From Nocardioides salarius (GTDB lineage Bacteria > Actinomycetota > Actinomycetes > Propionibacteriales > Nocardioidaceae): a stretch of 64,000 nt of DNA. A program made the translations under genes and the position numbers. Where the stretch lies: assembly GCF_016907435.1 (NCBI RefSeq), contig NZ_JAFBBZ010000001.1, positions 868,001 through 932,000 on the forward strand. The letters are read 5' to 3'. Of this stretch, positions 16,699-24,556 are shown one piece after another. The notes beneath the pieces were generated by a model. That model was not told where the DNA came from, made no database searches, and saw nothing but the letters and a program-made list of their open reading frames with translations. Each line of letters opens with the position of its first letter. The stretch's first letter is position 1.

Positions 16699-17726
16699 CA
16701 GTAGCGCCTCGGGTCCGTGACGAGTACCTGCTGCAGGGCCTCGAACTCCTCGACGCACTTGCCGGCGCCCAGCGCCACCGAGCTCAGCGGGTCGGGGGCC
16801 ACGTGCACGGGCATGCCGGTCTCGTGGCGCAGGCGCTCGTCGAGGCCGCGCAGCAGCGCGCCGCCGCCGGTGAGCACGATGCCGCGGTCCATGATGTCGC
16901 CGGCCAGCTCGGGCGGGGTCTGGTCAAGGGTGGTGCGCACCGCGTCGACGATGGCGTGCAGCGGCTCCTCGAGGGCCTGGCGGACCTCGGCGCTGGAGAC
17001 CACGACGGTGCGCGGCAGGCCGGAGATCATGTCGCGGCCGCGGATCTCGGCCTCCGGTTCGTCCGGCAGCGGGAACGCCGAGCCGAGGGTCATCTTGACC
17101 TCCTCGGCGGTGCGCTCGCCCAGCATGAGCGAGTACTCCTTCTTCATCCACGCCACGATCGCGGCGTCGAGGTCGTCGCCGGCGGTGCGGATCGACAGGC
17201 TGGTCACGATGCCGCCGAGGCTGATCACGGCGACCTCGGTCGTGCCGCCGCCGACGTCGACGACCATGTTGCCGGTGGCCTGGTGCACCGGCAGGCCGGC
17301 GCCGATCGCGGCGGCCATCGGCTCCTCGACGATGTAGACCCGGCGGGCGCCGGCCTGGTAGCCGGCCTCCTTGACCGCGCGCTGCTCGACGGCGGTGATG
17401 CCACTGGGCACGCAGATGACCATGCGGGGCTTGGCGAAGGCGCTGCGGCGGTGCACCTGCTGGATGAAGTAGCGCAGCATCTGCTCGGTCGCCTCGAAGT
17501 CGGCGATCACGCCGTCCTTGAGCGGGCGGATGGCGGTGATGTTGTCGGGCGTGCGCCCGATCATCCGCTTGGCCTCGTGGCCCACCGCCAGGATCTCGCC
17601 GGTCGTCGAGTTCAGCGCCACGACGCTGGGCTCGTCGAGCAGCACGCCGCGGCCGCGGGCGTAGACCAGCGTGTTGGCGGTGCCGAGGTCGACGGCCATG
17701 TCGCGGCCGAAGAAGCTGTTCGCCAT
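16698..17726 (-). CDS. mreB: Actin-like rod shape-determining protein MreB
   Basis: MreB is the bacterial actin that organises side-wall synthesis. The 342-residue sequence carries the actin-fold nucleotide motifs: DLGTANTLVY near the N-terminus, VVDVGGGTTEVAVIS in the middle and GIVLTGGGALLRG near the C-terminus. It heads mreB-mreC-mreD-mrdA-rodA, a full elongation cluster. Its presence fits a rod-forming or spore-forming actinobacterium, since many apically growing relatives lack it. The 368-nt gap upstream holds the 22-nt repeat arrays. A TAGGCT -10-like box lies about 95 nt upstream of the start, with no good -35. Confidence 0.97.
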   Translation of the reverse strand: MANSFFGRDMAVDLGTANTLVYARGRGVLLDEPSVVALNSTTGEILAVGHEAKRMIGRTPDNITAIRPLKDGVIADFEATEQMLRYFIQQVHRRSAFAKPRMVICVPSGITAVEQRAVKEAGYQAGARRVYIVEEPMAAAIGAGLPVHQATGNMVVDVGGGTTEVAVISLGGIVTSLSIRTAGDDLDAAIVAWMKKEYSLMLGERTAEEVKMTLGSAFPLPDEPEAEIRGRDMISGLPRTVVVSSAEVRQALEEPLHAIVDAVRTTLDQTPPELAGDIMDRGIVLTGGGALLRGLDERLRHETGMPVHVAPDPLSSVALGAGKCVEEFEALQQVLVTDPRRY

Positions 17727-17901
17727 GGCAGGTGCGCCTCGTGGTCCCTCGTGCGCGAGTGCTGACCGGGGAAGGTAGGCCGCCCCGCGCGCACGATCCC
17801 GGCACGACCCGGTCCCGAGCCTAAGGAGCGCCTACCACAGATCCCGGACGCCACGCCGAGTCACCACGCGCCACACGAGTCACACCCGTCTCCACCACGC
17901 G

Positions 17902-18005
17902 CGACCCGGCCCACATCCCCCGCCGACCCGTACCAAATGTCGCACTGACCCGGCCCAAATTTCGCACTGACCCGGCCCAGATCTCCCGCCGAGTCGGCCC
18001 GGACC
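17902..18005 (+). repeat. 22-nt repeat array, plus orientation
   Basis: Four full 22-nt units start at 17902, 17924, 17946 and 17968, and a partial one at 17990. The best copy is TGACCCGGCCCAAATTTCGC followed by AC. They are the inverted counterpart of the array at 18010-18097. Transcription from ndk would read both arrays and could form a very long stem, mainly TGACCCGGCC with GGCCGGGTCA. Outside the arrays, the gap between mreB and ndk holds only a weak possible mreB promoter. Confidence 0.9.
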
Positions 18006-18009
18006 TACA

Positions 18010-18097
18010 AACGTGGGTTCGGGCCGGGTCAGTGGGAAGTTCAGGCCGGGTCAGTGGGAAGTTCAGGCCGGGTCAGGGCGAAGTTCGGGCCGGGTCA
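18010..18097 (-). repeat. 22-nt repeat array starting at the ndk stop codon
   Basis: Read on the minus strand, four units start at 18097, 18075, 18053 and 18031, each with TGACCCGGCC(C/T)GAAC. The second and third units are identical. The TGA of the first unit is the stop codon of ndk. Because 22 is not a multiple of 3, the successive TGAs fall in all three frames. Confidence 0.92.
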
Positions 18098-18514
18098 GCG
18101 CTCGGGGAACCAGATGCCGATCTCGCGCTCGGCGGTCTCGGGGGCGTCCGAGCCGTGCACCAGGTTCTGCTGCACCTTCAGGCCCCAGTCGCGGCCCAGG
18201 TCGCCGCGGATGGTGCCGGGGGCGGCTGCGGTCGGGTCGGTGGCGCCGGCCAGCGAGCGGAAGCCCTCGATGCAGCGCTCGCCCTCGAGCACCATCGCCA
18301 CGACCGGGCCGGAGAGCATGAACTCGACGAGCGGCTCGTAGAAGGGCTTGCCGTGGTGCTCCTCGTAGTGCTCGGCGAGCAGCTCGGGGGTGGCCTCGCG
18401 CAGCTCGAGGCGGACCAGGGTGTAGCCCTTGGCCTCGATGCGGCGCACGATCTCGCCGGTGAGGCCGCGGCGGACGCCGTCGGGCTTGATCAGGGCAAGG
18501 GTGCGCTCGGTCAT
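18095..18514 (-). CDS. ndk: Nucleoside diphosphate kinase
   Basis: Ndk transfers phosphate from NTPs to NDPs through a phosphohistidine. The 139-residue protein starts [17 protein letters not shown]. It has the nucleotide-binding NPTAAAP-like segment ([13 protein letters not shown]) and the catalytic His in [16 protein letters not shown], near residue 118. Length is standard. The ATG at 18514 sits 7 nt from TAGGCT (minus strand, 18522-18527) and has no Shine-Dalgarno sequence, so it is probably leaderless. Related genomes keep ndk between folC/DUF4233 and rne or mre genes, as here. Confidence 0.97.
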   Translation of the reverse strand: MTERTLALIKPDGVRRGLTGEIVRRIEAKGYTLVRLELREATPELLAEHYEEHHGKPFYEPLVEFMLSGPVVAMVLEGERCIEGFRSLAGATDPTAAAPGTIRGDLGRDWGLKVQQNLVHGSDAPETAEREIGIWFPER

Positions 18515-18524
18515 GGCCGCGAGC

Positions 18525-19220
18525 CTACCGAGCCCCGAGCCCCGCCGCGCGTGCGGCCACGTCGGCGGGCACCGCCACGTCGCGCGCATCGGCGTCGGCG
18601 ACCGGCTCGCCGGCCACCAGCCGCAGCGGCACGTGGCCTCCCCACACGCCCGCCTCGACGTCGGCCTCGTCGTCGACGGGGCCACCTCCGCGGACCTTCA
18701 AGGACGCCTCGGCGAGCGGCAGGGCCAGCACGACCGTGGCGGCCAGCTCCTTGCGGGTGTGCGGGCGCAGCGTCGCCGAGCGCCCGAGCACCACCTGGTC
18801 GACCACCAGGTCGAGCGCCCTGGCCCGCTCCGCCTCGTCGTCGACCAGCCGGGGCCGCCCCACCACCACGGCGCTGCGGTAGTTCATGGAGTGGTGGAAG
18901 CCCGAGCGCGCCGCGACCAGCCCGTCGAGCAGGGTGATGCTCACGCAGACCTCGCCGGCGAGCACCGGGGCCAGCCAGCCGGCGCCGACCGAGCCGTGCA
19001 GGTAGAGCGAGCCGCCGTCGTCGGGGCCGTCGGGGTCGGCGGCGTACGCCGTGGGCAGGACGAGGGGGTGCGCGTCGGGCCCCGACCCGACGACGAGGCC
19101 CAGGTGGGCCACCAGCGCCTCGTCGAGCAGGGCGTGCAGGGCGGCCCGGTCGTCGACCATGCGGTGCCGGCCGCGGGTGGCGGTGGTGCGGTCGGTGGGT
19201 GAGAGCGGTGCGGTGGTCAT
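18525..19220 (-). CDS. Pyridoxamine 5'-phosphate oxidase-like (flavin split-barrel) protein
   Basis: The 231-residue protein has a PNPOx-like split barrel. The N-terminal half, with [25 protein letters not shown] and the block [20 protein letters not shown], resembles actinobacterial pyridoxamine phosphate oxidase family or nitroimidazole-type flavoproteins. Substrate is unknown; such proteins bind FMN, haem or F420. It is divergent from a MocR-type regulator with a 71-bp shared region that contains AGTGGCC sites. That arrangement suggests control by the regulator and a link to vitamin B6 or amine metabolism. The ATG at 19220 gives [12 protein letters not shown]. Confidence 0.75.
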   Translation of the reverse strand: MTTAPLSPTDRTTATRGRHRMVDDRAALHALLDEALVAHLGLVVGSGPDAHPLVLPTAYAADPDGPDDGGSLYLHGSVGAGWLAPVLAGEVCVSITLLDGLVAARSGFHHSMNYRSAVVVGRPRLVDDEAERARALDLVVDQVVLGRSATLRPHTRKELAATVVLALPLAEASLKVRGGGPVDDEADVEAGVWGGHVPLRLVAGEPVADADARDVAVPADVAARAAGLGAR

Positions 19221-19238
19221 GCGACCATCGTGATCGTG

Positions 19239-19287
19239 AAGTGGCCCGCTCTCGAGGGCCACTTGCGCCCGACTTCGACAGGCCACT
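19239..19287. promoter_or_regulatory. Candidate MocR-family operator (three AGTGGCC half-sites)
   Basis: The divergent region holds AAGTGGCCC (19239-19247) and its inverted copy GGGCCACTT (19256-19264), 9-nt perfect arms with an 8-nt centre. A third copy, GGCCACT (19281-19287), lies 24 bp further on. Published MocR/PdxR sites in related actinobacteria include an AAAGTGG core. The sites lie between a MocR gene and its probable target. Confidence 0.6.
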
Positions 19288-19291
19288 CCGG

Positions 19292-20623
19292 ATGACCTCG
19301 CTCGCCCTGCACCTCGACCGCACCGCTCCCGCCCCGTTGGGCGTCCAGCTGGCCGACGCGGTGCGCGACCGCGTGACCGACGGACGGCTGCGCCCCGGCG
19401 AGCGGCTGCCCAGCAGTCGCGCGCTGGCCGTCGAGCTCGGCGTGGCCCGCAGCGTGGTGGAGCAGGCGTGGGCGCAGCTCGTGGCCGAGGGCTGGCTCGA
19501 GGGGCGGCACGGGTCGGGCACCTTCGTGGCCGCCGGCCGCAGCGCCGGCGCAGCACCGCGCCCCCGCCGGCCCAGCCCGGCGACCGGCGAGGCACCGCTC
19601 GTGCGCCTCGACACCGGCACGCCCTGGATCGACCCGCGCCACCAGGGCCTGTGGCGCCGGGCCTGGCGCGACGTCGCGGCCGCCACCCCGCCTCGTGGGT
19701 ACGACGACCCGCGGGGGCTGCCCGAGCTGCGCGCCGAGCTCGCGGCGCGGCTGACCCGCACCCGGGGGCTGGAGGTCGACCCCGACGACGTGCGGGTCAC
19801 GGTCGGCACCACCGACGGGCTGCGGCACCTGCTGGGCGCGCTGCCCCCGGGTCCCGTGGGGGTGGAGGACCCCGGCTACCGCGCGGCCGTCGCCACGGTC
19901 GAGGCCGCCGGGCGCCGGGTCGTCGACCTGCCGCCCGGGGCGGCCGGCTCCGACCTGCGCGGTCTCGCGGCGGCGTACGTCACCCCGGCCCACCAGCACC
20001 CGCTCGGGCGCACCATGCCGGGAGCCGAGCGGCTGGCGCTGCTGGCGGCGGCCCGCGAGGCCGGGGCGGTGCTGGTCGAGGACGACTACGACTCGGAGTT
20101 CCGCTACGACGTCGCGCCCATCCCCGCCCTGGCCAGCCTCGACCGCGAGCGGGTCGCCTACCTGGGCACCACCAGCAAGTCGGTCTCCCCCAGCCTGCGC
20201 CTGGGCTGGGTGGTGCCGCCGGCCGGGCTCGGCGCCGTTATCGACGAGCAGCGGGCGCGCACCCACGACGCCGCGCCCTGGCCGGTGCAGCGGGCCTACC
20301 TCTCCCTGCTGCGCGAGGGCTACGTCGACCGCGTGGTCCGCTCGGCGCGGCGCACCTACGCGGCCCGGGCGGCGCGGGTGGTCGAGGTGCTCGGCGCCCA
20401 CCTCGACGGACCGGTCGCGGGGATGTACGCCACCGTCCCGCTGCCGGCGGACGCGGCCCGGCGGGCCCGGGACGCGGCGCTCGCGGCGGGCTTCGACGTG
20501 CCGCTGCTCGACGACTACTGCCGCTCGGCGCGACGCAGCGGGCTGGTGCTCGGCTTCGGGGGCTGCACCGACGCCGAGCTGGACCGGGCCCTGGCAGCGG
20601 TCACGGCCGCCCTGCGGGCCTAG
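19292..20623 (+). CDS. MocR-family regulator (GntR HTH fused to aminotransferase fold), PdxR-like
   Basis: The 443-residue protein joins an N-terminal GntR winged helix (LPSSRALAVELGVARSVVEQ, then LVAEGWLEGRHGSGTFVAAG) to a class I aminotransferase-like domain. The PLP-binding lysine is in YLGTTSKSVSPSLRLGW, near residue 296, and VEDDYDSEFRYD is the usual Asp/Tyr block. MocR proteins sense PLP or amino compounds, and PdxR members control vitamin B6 genes. The ATG at 19292 (MTSLALHLDR) is the natural domain start. The divergent PNPOx-like gene is the likely target. Confidence 0.88.
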   Translation: MTSLALHLDRTAPAPLGVQLADAVRDRVTDGRLRPGERLPSSRALAVELGVARSVVEQAWAQLVAEGWLEGRHGSGTFVAAGRSAGAAPRPRRPSPATGEAPLVRLDTGTPWIDPRHQGLWRRAWRDVAAATPPRGYDDPRGLPELRAELAARLTRTRGLEVDPDDVRVTVGTTDGLRHLLGALPPGPVGVEDPGYRAAVATVEAAGRRVVDLPPGAAGSDLRGLAAAYVTPAHQHPLGRTMPGAERLALLAAAREAGAVLVEDDYDSEFRYDVAPIPALASLDRERVAYLGTTSKSVSPSLRLGWVVPPAGLGAVIDEQRARTHDAAPWPVQRAYLSLLREGYVDRVVRSARRTYAARAARVVEVLGAHLDGPVAGMYATVPLPADAARRARDAALAAGFDVPLLDDYCRSARRSGLVLGFGGCTDAELDRALAAVTAALRA

Positions 20624-20626
20624 GGC

Positions 20627-20992
20627 CTAGCTGCCCTGCTCCGCCTCGTACGCCGCGTAGGCGGCGGCCCGCTCGCTCTCGATCCTGCGCCCCAGGAGGA
20701 CCGCGGTGCCCCAGAGCAGGGCGAAGACGCCGCCCAGGAAGAACATCATCGGGATCACCAGGCCCAGCGCGATCGCGGCGCCCTGCACCACCCAGCCGGC
20801 GGTGTAGGCCCACTCGGAGCGCAGCATGCCGGCCAGCAGCAGGCACACCACGGCCAGCCCGAGGCCGATCAGCAGGGCGAGCCCGGTGGGCACGTCGGTC
20901 AGCGAGACCAGCACCGGCGTGGTCAGTCCGAGGGTGATCGCCTCGAGCGAGAGGATCGCGGCGCACATGCCGCGGCGGGGCGAGCGGTTCAC
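20627..20992 (-). CDS. DUF4233 membrane protein
   Basis: The 121-residue protein has four hydrophobic segments and matches the DUF4233 family found next to folC in actinobacteria. Segments include GMCAAILSLEAITLGLTTPV and a C-terminal WGTAVLLGRRIESERAAAY. Function is unknown. Its GTG at 20992 overlaps the folC stop by 4 nt (GTGA), so it is translated with folC. It ends 3 nt from the convergent MocR gene. Confidence 0.88.
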   Translation of the reverse strand: MNRSPRRGMCAAILSLEAITLGLTTPVLVSLTDVPTGLALLIGLGLAVVCLLLAGMLRSEWAYTAGWVVQGAAIALGLVIPMMFFLGGVFALLWGTAVLLGRRIESERAAAYAAYEAEQGS

Positions 20993-22419
20993 TCCTGGTC
21001 CTCCTCGCGGGGGGTGCCGGGGACGCGGCGGCCGCGGGTCAGCAGCGTGCGGGCCTCGCCGGCGGTGACCACCGAGCCGGTGACCAGCACCGCCCCCGAC
21101 CCGATCGAGGAGCCCACGGTCTCGCCCGCCTCGGCGAGCGCGGCGGCGGCGTCGACCGCGTCGAGGAGCCGCTCGATGACGGTGACGCGGTCCTCGCCGA
21201 AGACCTCGACGGCGGCGGCGCCCAGCGCGGCGGCCGGCATGGCCCGGTCGGTGCTGTTCTGGGTGCACACGACGTGGGCCAGGTGCGGCTCGAGGGCGAC
21301 CAGCAGGCCCTCGGCGTCCTTGTCGCCCATCACGCCGAGCACGCCGATCAGCGGCTCGAAGGTGAAGGAGTCCTCGAGGGCGGCGCCGACGGCCTCGGCG
21401 CCGTGGGGGTTGTGGGCGGCGTCGAGCACGACCGTGGGGCTGCGCCGCACGACCTCGAGCCGGGCCGGCGAGGTCACGTCGGCGAAGGCGGCACGCACGA
21501 GCTCGGCGTCCAGCGGCTGCGCGTCGGGACCGGAGGCGGCGAACGCCTCGACCGCGGCCAGCGCGACGGCGGCGTTCTGGGCCTGGTGGGCGCCGTAGAG
21601 CGGCAGGAAGACGTCGTCGTAGCGCGCCCGCAGGCCCTGCAGCGAGACCATCTGCCCGCCCACGGCGGGCGTGCGCGCCACCACGCCGAACTCCAGCCCC
21701 TCGCGGGCCACGGTGGCACCGACCTCGGCGGCGCGGGCCAGCAGCACCGCGCCGGCCTCGGCCTCCTGCTGGGCCATCACGACGGTCGAGCCGGCCTTGA
21801 TGATGCCGGCCTTCTCGTGGGCGATCGCCTCGGTGGTGCCGCCGAGGTAGCGGGCGTGGTCGACCGCGACCGGCAGCACCACGGCCACGTCGGCGTCGGC
21901 GACGTTGGTGGCGTCCCACGAGCCGCCCATGCCGACCTCGACGACGGCCACGTCGACCGGGGCGTCGGCGAAGGCGGCGTAGGCCATGCCGACCACGGTC
22001 TCGAAGAACGACAGCGGGTGGGCCTGGTCCTCGTCGACCAGGTGCGTGTAGGGCGCGACGTCGTTGAAGGCGCGCACGAAGGCGTCGTCGTCGAGCGGCT
22101 CGCCGTCGACGCTGATCCGCTCGTTCATGGTCTCCACGTGCGGGCTGGTGAAGCGCCCGGTGCGCAGCTCGAGGGCGCGCAGCAGCGCGTCGACCATCCG
22201 CGAGGTCGAGGTCTTGCCGTTGGTCCCGGTCAGGTGGATCATCCGGAAGGATCGCTGCGGGTCGCCGAGCAGCTCGAGGAACGCCTCGATCCGCTCCAGC
22301 GAGGGCTCGAGGCGGGTCTCGGGCCAGCGCGAGAGCAGGGCGTCCTCGACCTCGCTGAAGGTCTCGGCGGCGCGGGGCACGACGGTCTCGTCGTCTGGCA
22401 GGGCGGATGCGTCACTCAT
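20989..22419 (-). CDS. folC: Bifunctional folylpolyglutamate synthase / dihydrofolate synthase
   Basis: FolC adds glutamate to dihydropteroate and to folates, using ATP. The 476-residue protein has the Mur-ligase-like P-loop MIHLTGTNGKTSTSRM (near residue 65), FTSPHVETMNERISVDG, the family block HEKAGIIKAGSTVV and VVLDAAHNPHGAEA in the C-terminal domain. Length is typical for actinobacterial FolC. The ATG at 22419 has a TAGACT box about 9 nt upstream and little room for a Shine-Dalgarno sequence. It lies back to back with the alcohol dehydrogenase gene and is coupled downstream to DUF4233. Confidence 0.96.
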   Translation of the reverse strand: MSDASALPDDETVVPRAAETFSEVEDALLSRWPETRLEPSLERIEAFLELLGDPQRSFRMIHLTGTNGKTSTSRMVDALLRALELRTGRFTSPHVETMNERISVDGEPLDDDAFVRAFNDVAPYTHLVDEDQAHPLSFFETVVGMAYAAFADAPVDVAVVEVGMGGSWDATNVADADVAVVLPVAVDHARYLGGTTEAIAHEKAGIIKAGSTVVMAQQEAEAGAVLLARAAEVGATVAREGLEFGVVARTPAVGGQMVSLQGLRARYDDVFLPLYGAHQAQNAAVALAAVEAFAASGPDAQPLDAELVRAAFADVTSPARLEVVRRSPTVVLDAAHNPHGAEAVGAALEDSFTFEPLIGVLGVMGDKDAEGLLVALEPHLAHVVCTQNSTDRAMPAAALGAAAVEVFGEDRVTVIERLLDAVDAAAALAEAGETVGSSIGSGAVLVTGSVVTAGEARTLLTRGRRVPGTPREEDQE

Positions 22420-22448
22420 GTCCGGTCCAGTCTAGGGACGCGACCCCC

Positions 22449-22477
22449 TTGACCCCGACTCTGTAACGCGTTCTAGT
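22449..22477 (+). promoter_or_regulatory. Promoter of the alcohol dehydrogenase gene (leaderless)
   Basis: TTGACC (22449-22454), a spacer of exactly 17 nt and TCTAGT (22472-22477) stand 7 nt before the ATG at 22485. Transcription should start at or next to the A of the start codon, so the mRNA is predicted to be leaderless. Confidence 0.65.
22462..22475. promoter_or_regulatory. KstR-type operator overlapping the promoter
   Basis: TGTAACGCGTTCTA fits the TNNAACNNGTTNNA consensus of the TetR-family sterol repressor KstR at every fixed position. It overlaps the spacer and the -10 box, which is a good place for repression. Other TetR repressors of lipid metabolism recognise similar palindromes, so the identity of the regulator is inferred. 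Confidence 0.5.
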
Positions 22478-22484
22478 TCTGCGC

Positions 22485-23585
22485 ATGAGGACGACAGCGG
22501 CGATCGTCACCGAGCAGGGCGGCGCCTTCGAGCTCACGGAGGTCGAGCTCGACGACCCCCGCGACGACGAGGTGCTGGTGCGGATCGTGGCCACCGGGCT
22601 GTGCCACACCGACCTGACGATGCGTCACTTCCTGCCGCCGGAGATGTTCCCCCACGTCTTCGGCCACGAGGGTGCCGGCGTCGTCGAGGCCGTCGGCCCA
22701 CGCGTCGAGGGCGTCGCGGTGGGCGACCACGTCGTGCTCTCCTTCCGCTCCTGCCGCGCGTGCGCCCCGTGCCGGGCCGGCGACGTGGGCTACTGCGAGC
22801 AGACGCTGCTGCTCAACTACATGGGCATGCGCCCCGACGGCTCGACCACCATGACCCACGAGGGCTCCCCCGTCCTCGGCTCCTTCTTCGGCCAGTCCAG
22901 CCTCGCGCGCCACGCCCTCGCGCACGCCGACAACTGCGTCGTGGTCGACCCCGCGCTCGACCTGCGCATCGCCGCGCCCTACGGCTGCGGCTTCCAGACC
23001 GGCGCCGGCACCGTGCTCAACGTGCTGCGTCCCACCCCGTCCGACTCCCTGGCGGTGTACGGCGCCGGCGCCGTCGGGCTCGCCGCCGTGGCGGCCGCGG
23101 CGGCCGAGGGGGTCGCGACCGTGCTGGCCGTCGACCTCGTGGGCGGCCGGCTCGCCGAGGCGCAGCGCCTCGGGGCGACCCCCGTCGACGCCGGCGGGCT
23201 GGAGCCGGCCGAGGTGGTCGCCCGCGTCAAGGAGCTCACCGGCGGCGCGGGATCGACGTGCGCCATCGACACCACGGCACTGCCGGTCGTGGTCAAGCAG
23301 GCCCAGCAGGCCCTCGCCCCGCGCGGCACCCTGGTGGCGCTCGGGCTCGGCCCCGAGGAGTACCAGCTCGACGCCATCGACCTGCTGCAGGGCGGCAAGC
23401 GGGTGATGTCGTCGATCGAGGGCGACTCCGACCCGCAGGAGATGGTCCCCCGGCTGCTGGCGCTGCGCGAGGCCGGCCGCTTCGACCTCGACGCCCTGGT
23501 CACCACCTACCCGTTCGAGCAGGTCGACGAGGCGGTCGCCGACGTGCTGGCCGGGCGGGTCGTCAAGCCGGTGCTGGTGTGGTGA
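22485..23585 (+). CDS. Zinc-dependent alcohol dehydrogenase (MDR superfamily)
   Basis: The 366-residue protein is a complete medium-chain dehydrogenase. Catalytic zinc ligands are C40 (GLCHTD) and the GHEGAG histidine. The structural zinc lobe is CRACAPCRAGDVGYC. The dinucleotide fold is YGAGAVGLAAV followed by a DLVGGRLAEAQRLGA strand, with Asp favouring NAD. It resembles aryl-alcohol or AdhD-type actinobacterial enzymes; substrate is unknown. A KstR-like operator in its promoter suggests lipid or sterol alcohol metabolism, which is inference. Its 3' end overlaps the convergent GNAT gene by 23 nt. Confidence 0.88.
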   Translation: MRTTAAIVTEQGGAFELTEVELDDPRDDEVLVRIVATGLCHTDLTMRHFLPPEMFPHVFGHEGAGVVEAVGPRVEGVAVGDHVVLSFRSCRACAPCRAGDVGYCEQTLLLNYMGMRPDGSTTMTHEGSPVLGSFFGQSSLARHALAHADNCVVVDPALDLRIAAPYGCGFQTGAGTVLNVLRPTPSDSLAVYGAGAVGLAAVAAAAAEGVATVLAVDLVGGRLAEAQRLGATPVDAGGLEPAEVVARVKELTGGAGSTCAIDTTALPVVVKQAQQALAPRGTLVALGLGPEEYQLDAIDLLQGGKRVMSSIEGDSDPQEMVPRLLALREAGRFDLDALVTTYPFEQVDEAVADVLAGRVVKPVLVW

Positions 23586-24459
23586 GCCGCAGGTTGGCGG
23601 TGTCGGTGACCGCCTCGTAGCCCAGCGCCTGGTAGATCCGGTTGGAGACCGGGTTGGCCTGGTCGGTGAAGAGGGTGGGCCGCGCGCCCTCGTCGAGCAC
23701 CCCGCGGCTCAGGTGCGCCACGAGCGCGCTGGCGTAGCCGTGCCCACGGTGCTGGGCAGGGGTGTAGACGGGACCGATCCGGGCCGCGCCGAAGCGCGCC
23801 GGCGTGCGCGCGCTGAAGTGCACCGGCACGCCGTCGACCTCCCAGACCCACAGCAGCCCGCGCTCGAGGCGCTCACGCGTCCACTCGCGGTCGAGGTGCT
23901 CGAGGGGCTCGGGCGGGCGACCGGCCTGCTCGTCGGCGTCGACCGAGAACGCCGCCGCCCAGCAGGTGAGCAGGTCGAGGTCGGCCGGCCCGGCGGTCCG
24001 GGCCGCGCCACGCGTCACCCGGGGCTCCACGAGCCGGCGCAGCTCGAAGAGCCGCAGGTGCTCGTGCACGTACGCCGCCGCGCCGCGCAGCCGGGCCAGC
24101 TCGTCCATGAAGACCCGCACCGCGGGCAGCGCGCCGTTGGCGGCGGTGACGTCGTCGCCGCGCTCGTGCACCCAGTGCGCCAGCGCGACCGCGGCCTCGT
24201 CGGGCATCTGGTGCACCCACATCGGGTAGGGCCGGAAGGGCGCGGTGCGCATCGCCACGCCCACCACCTCCGCGCCGCGACCGGCCAGCACGCTGACCCA
24301 CCACTGCGGGTGCGCCGGCCGCGACGCACCGCCCTCCAGCACGCCGTGGGCGGAGCCGGCGAGCACCGTGGCGAGCACCGGCTCGAGGGCCAGGTGGGCC
24401 CCGGCACGGTCCAGGAAGTCGGCCGGGTCGGTGGTGCTCTCGAAGAGGAAGGACGTCAC
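23563..24459 (-). CDS. GNAT family N-acetyltransferase
   Basis: The 298-residue protein has a C-terminal GNAT domain with the acetyl-CoA loop IGPVYTPAQHRGHGYASALV and the trailing TLFTDQANPVSNRIYQALGY block. An N-terminal region of about 150 residues may be a degenerate second GNAT fold. The acceptor is unknown. The GTG at 24459 (VTSFLFESTT) lies 7 nt from TAGCGT (minus strand, 24467-24472) with no Shine-Dalgarno sequence, so a leaderless transcript is likely. Longer upstream starts would run into the valS promoter and add Cys/Ser-rich sequence. Confidence 0.85.
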   Translation of the reverse strand: MTSFLFESTTDPADFLDRAGAHLALEPVLATVLAGSAHGVLEGGASRPAHPQWWVSVLAGRGAEVVGVAMRTAPFRPYPMWVHQMPDEAAVALAHWVHERGDDVTAANGALPAVRVFMDELARLRGAAAYVHEHLRLFELRRLVEPRVTRGAARTAGPADLDLLTCWAAAFSVDADEQAGRPPEPLEHLDREWTRERLERGLLWVWEVDGVPVHFSARTPARFGAARIGPVYTPAQHRGHGYASALVAHLSRGVLDEGARPTLFTDQANPVSNRIYQALGYEAVTDTANLRLTTPAPA

Positions 24460-24544
24460 GGGGCGCACGCTAGGTGCTGCCCGACGGGCACCGCACGCCG
24501 GTTTCGGGCACGACGCGGGTTCGCACCCCTCGAGGCGCCACTCA

Positions 24545-24556
24545 TAGGATTCCCCC
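24545..24556 (+). promoter_or_regulatory. valS -10 box and leaderless start
   Basis: TAGGAT (24545-24550) is followed by TCCCCC and the ATG of valS. The same 15 nt, TAGGATTCCCCCATG, occurs at metG (minus strand, 39510 to 39496). No leader, T-box or Shine-Dalgarno sequence can fit. Confidence 0.6.

Noticed and set aside
17902..18097. CRISPR array
   Set aside because: The units are contiguous 22-nt repeats with no spacers, no cas genes are nearby, and the two halves point in opposite directions.
24460..24556. T-box riboswitch upstream of valS
   Set aside because: Only 97 nt separate the divergent starts, the start appears leaderless, and no AGGGTGGNACCGCG-like sequence is seen.
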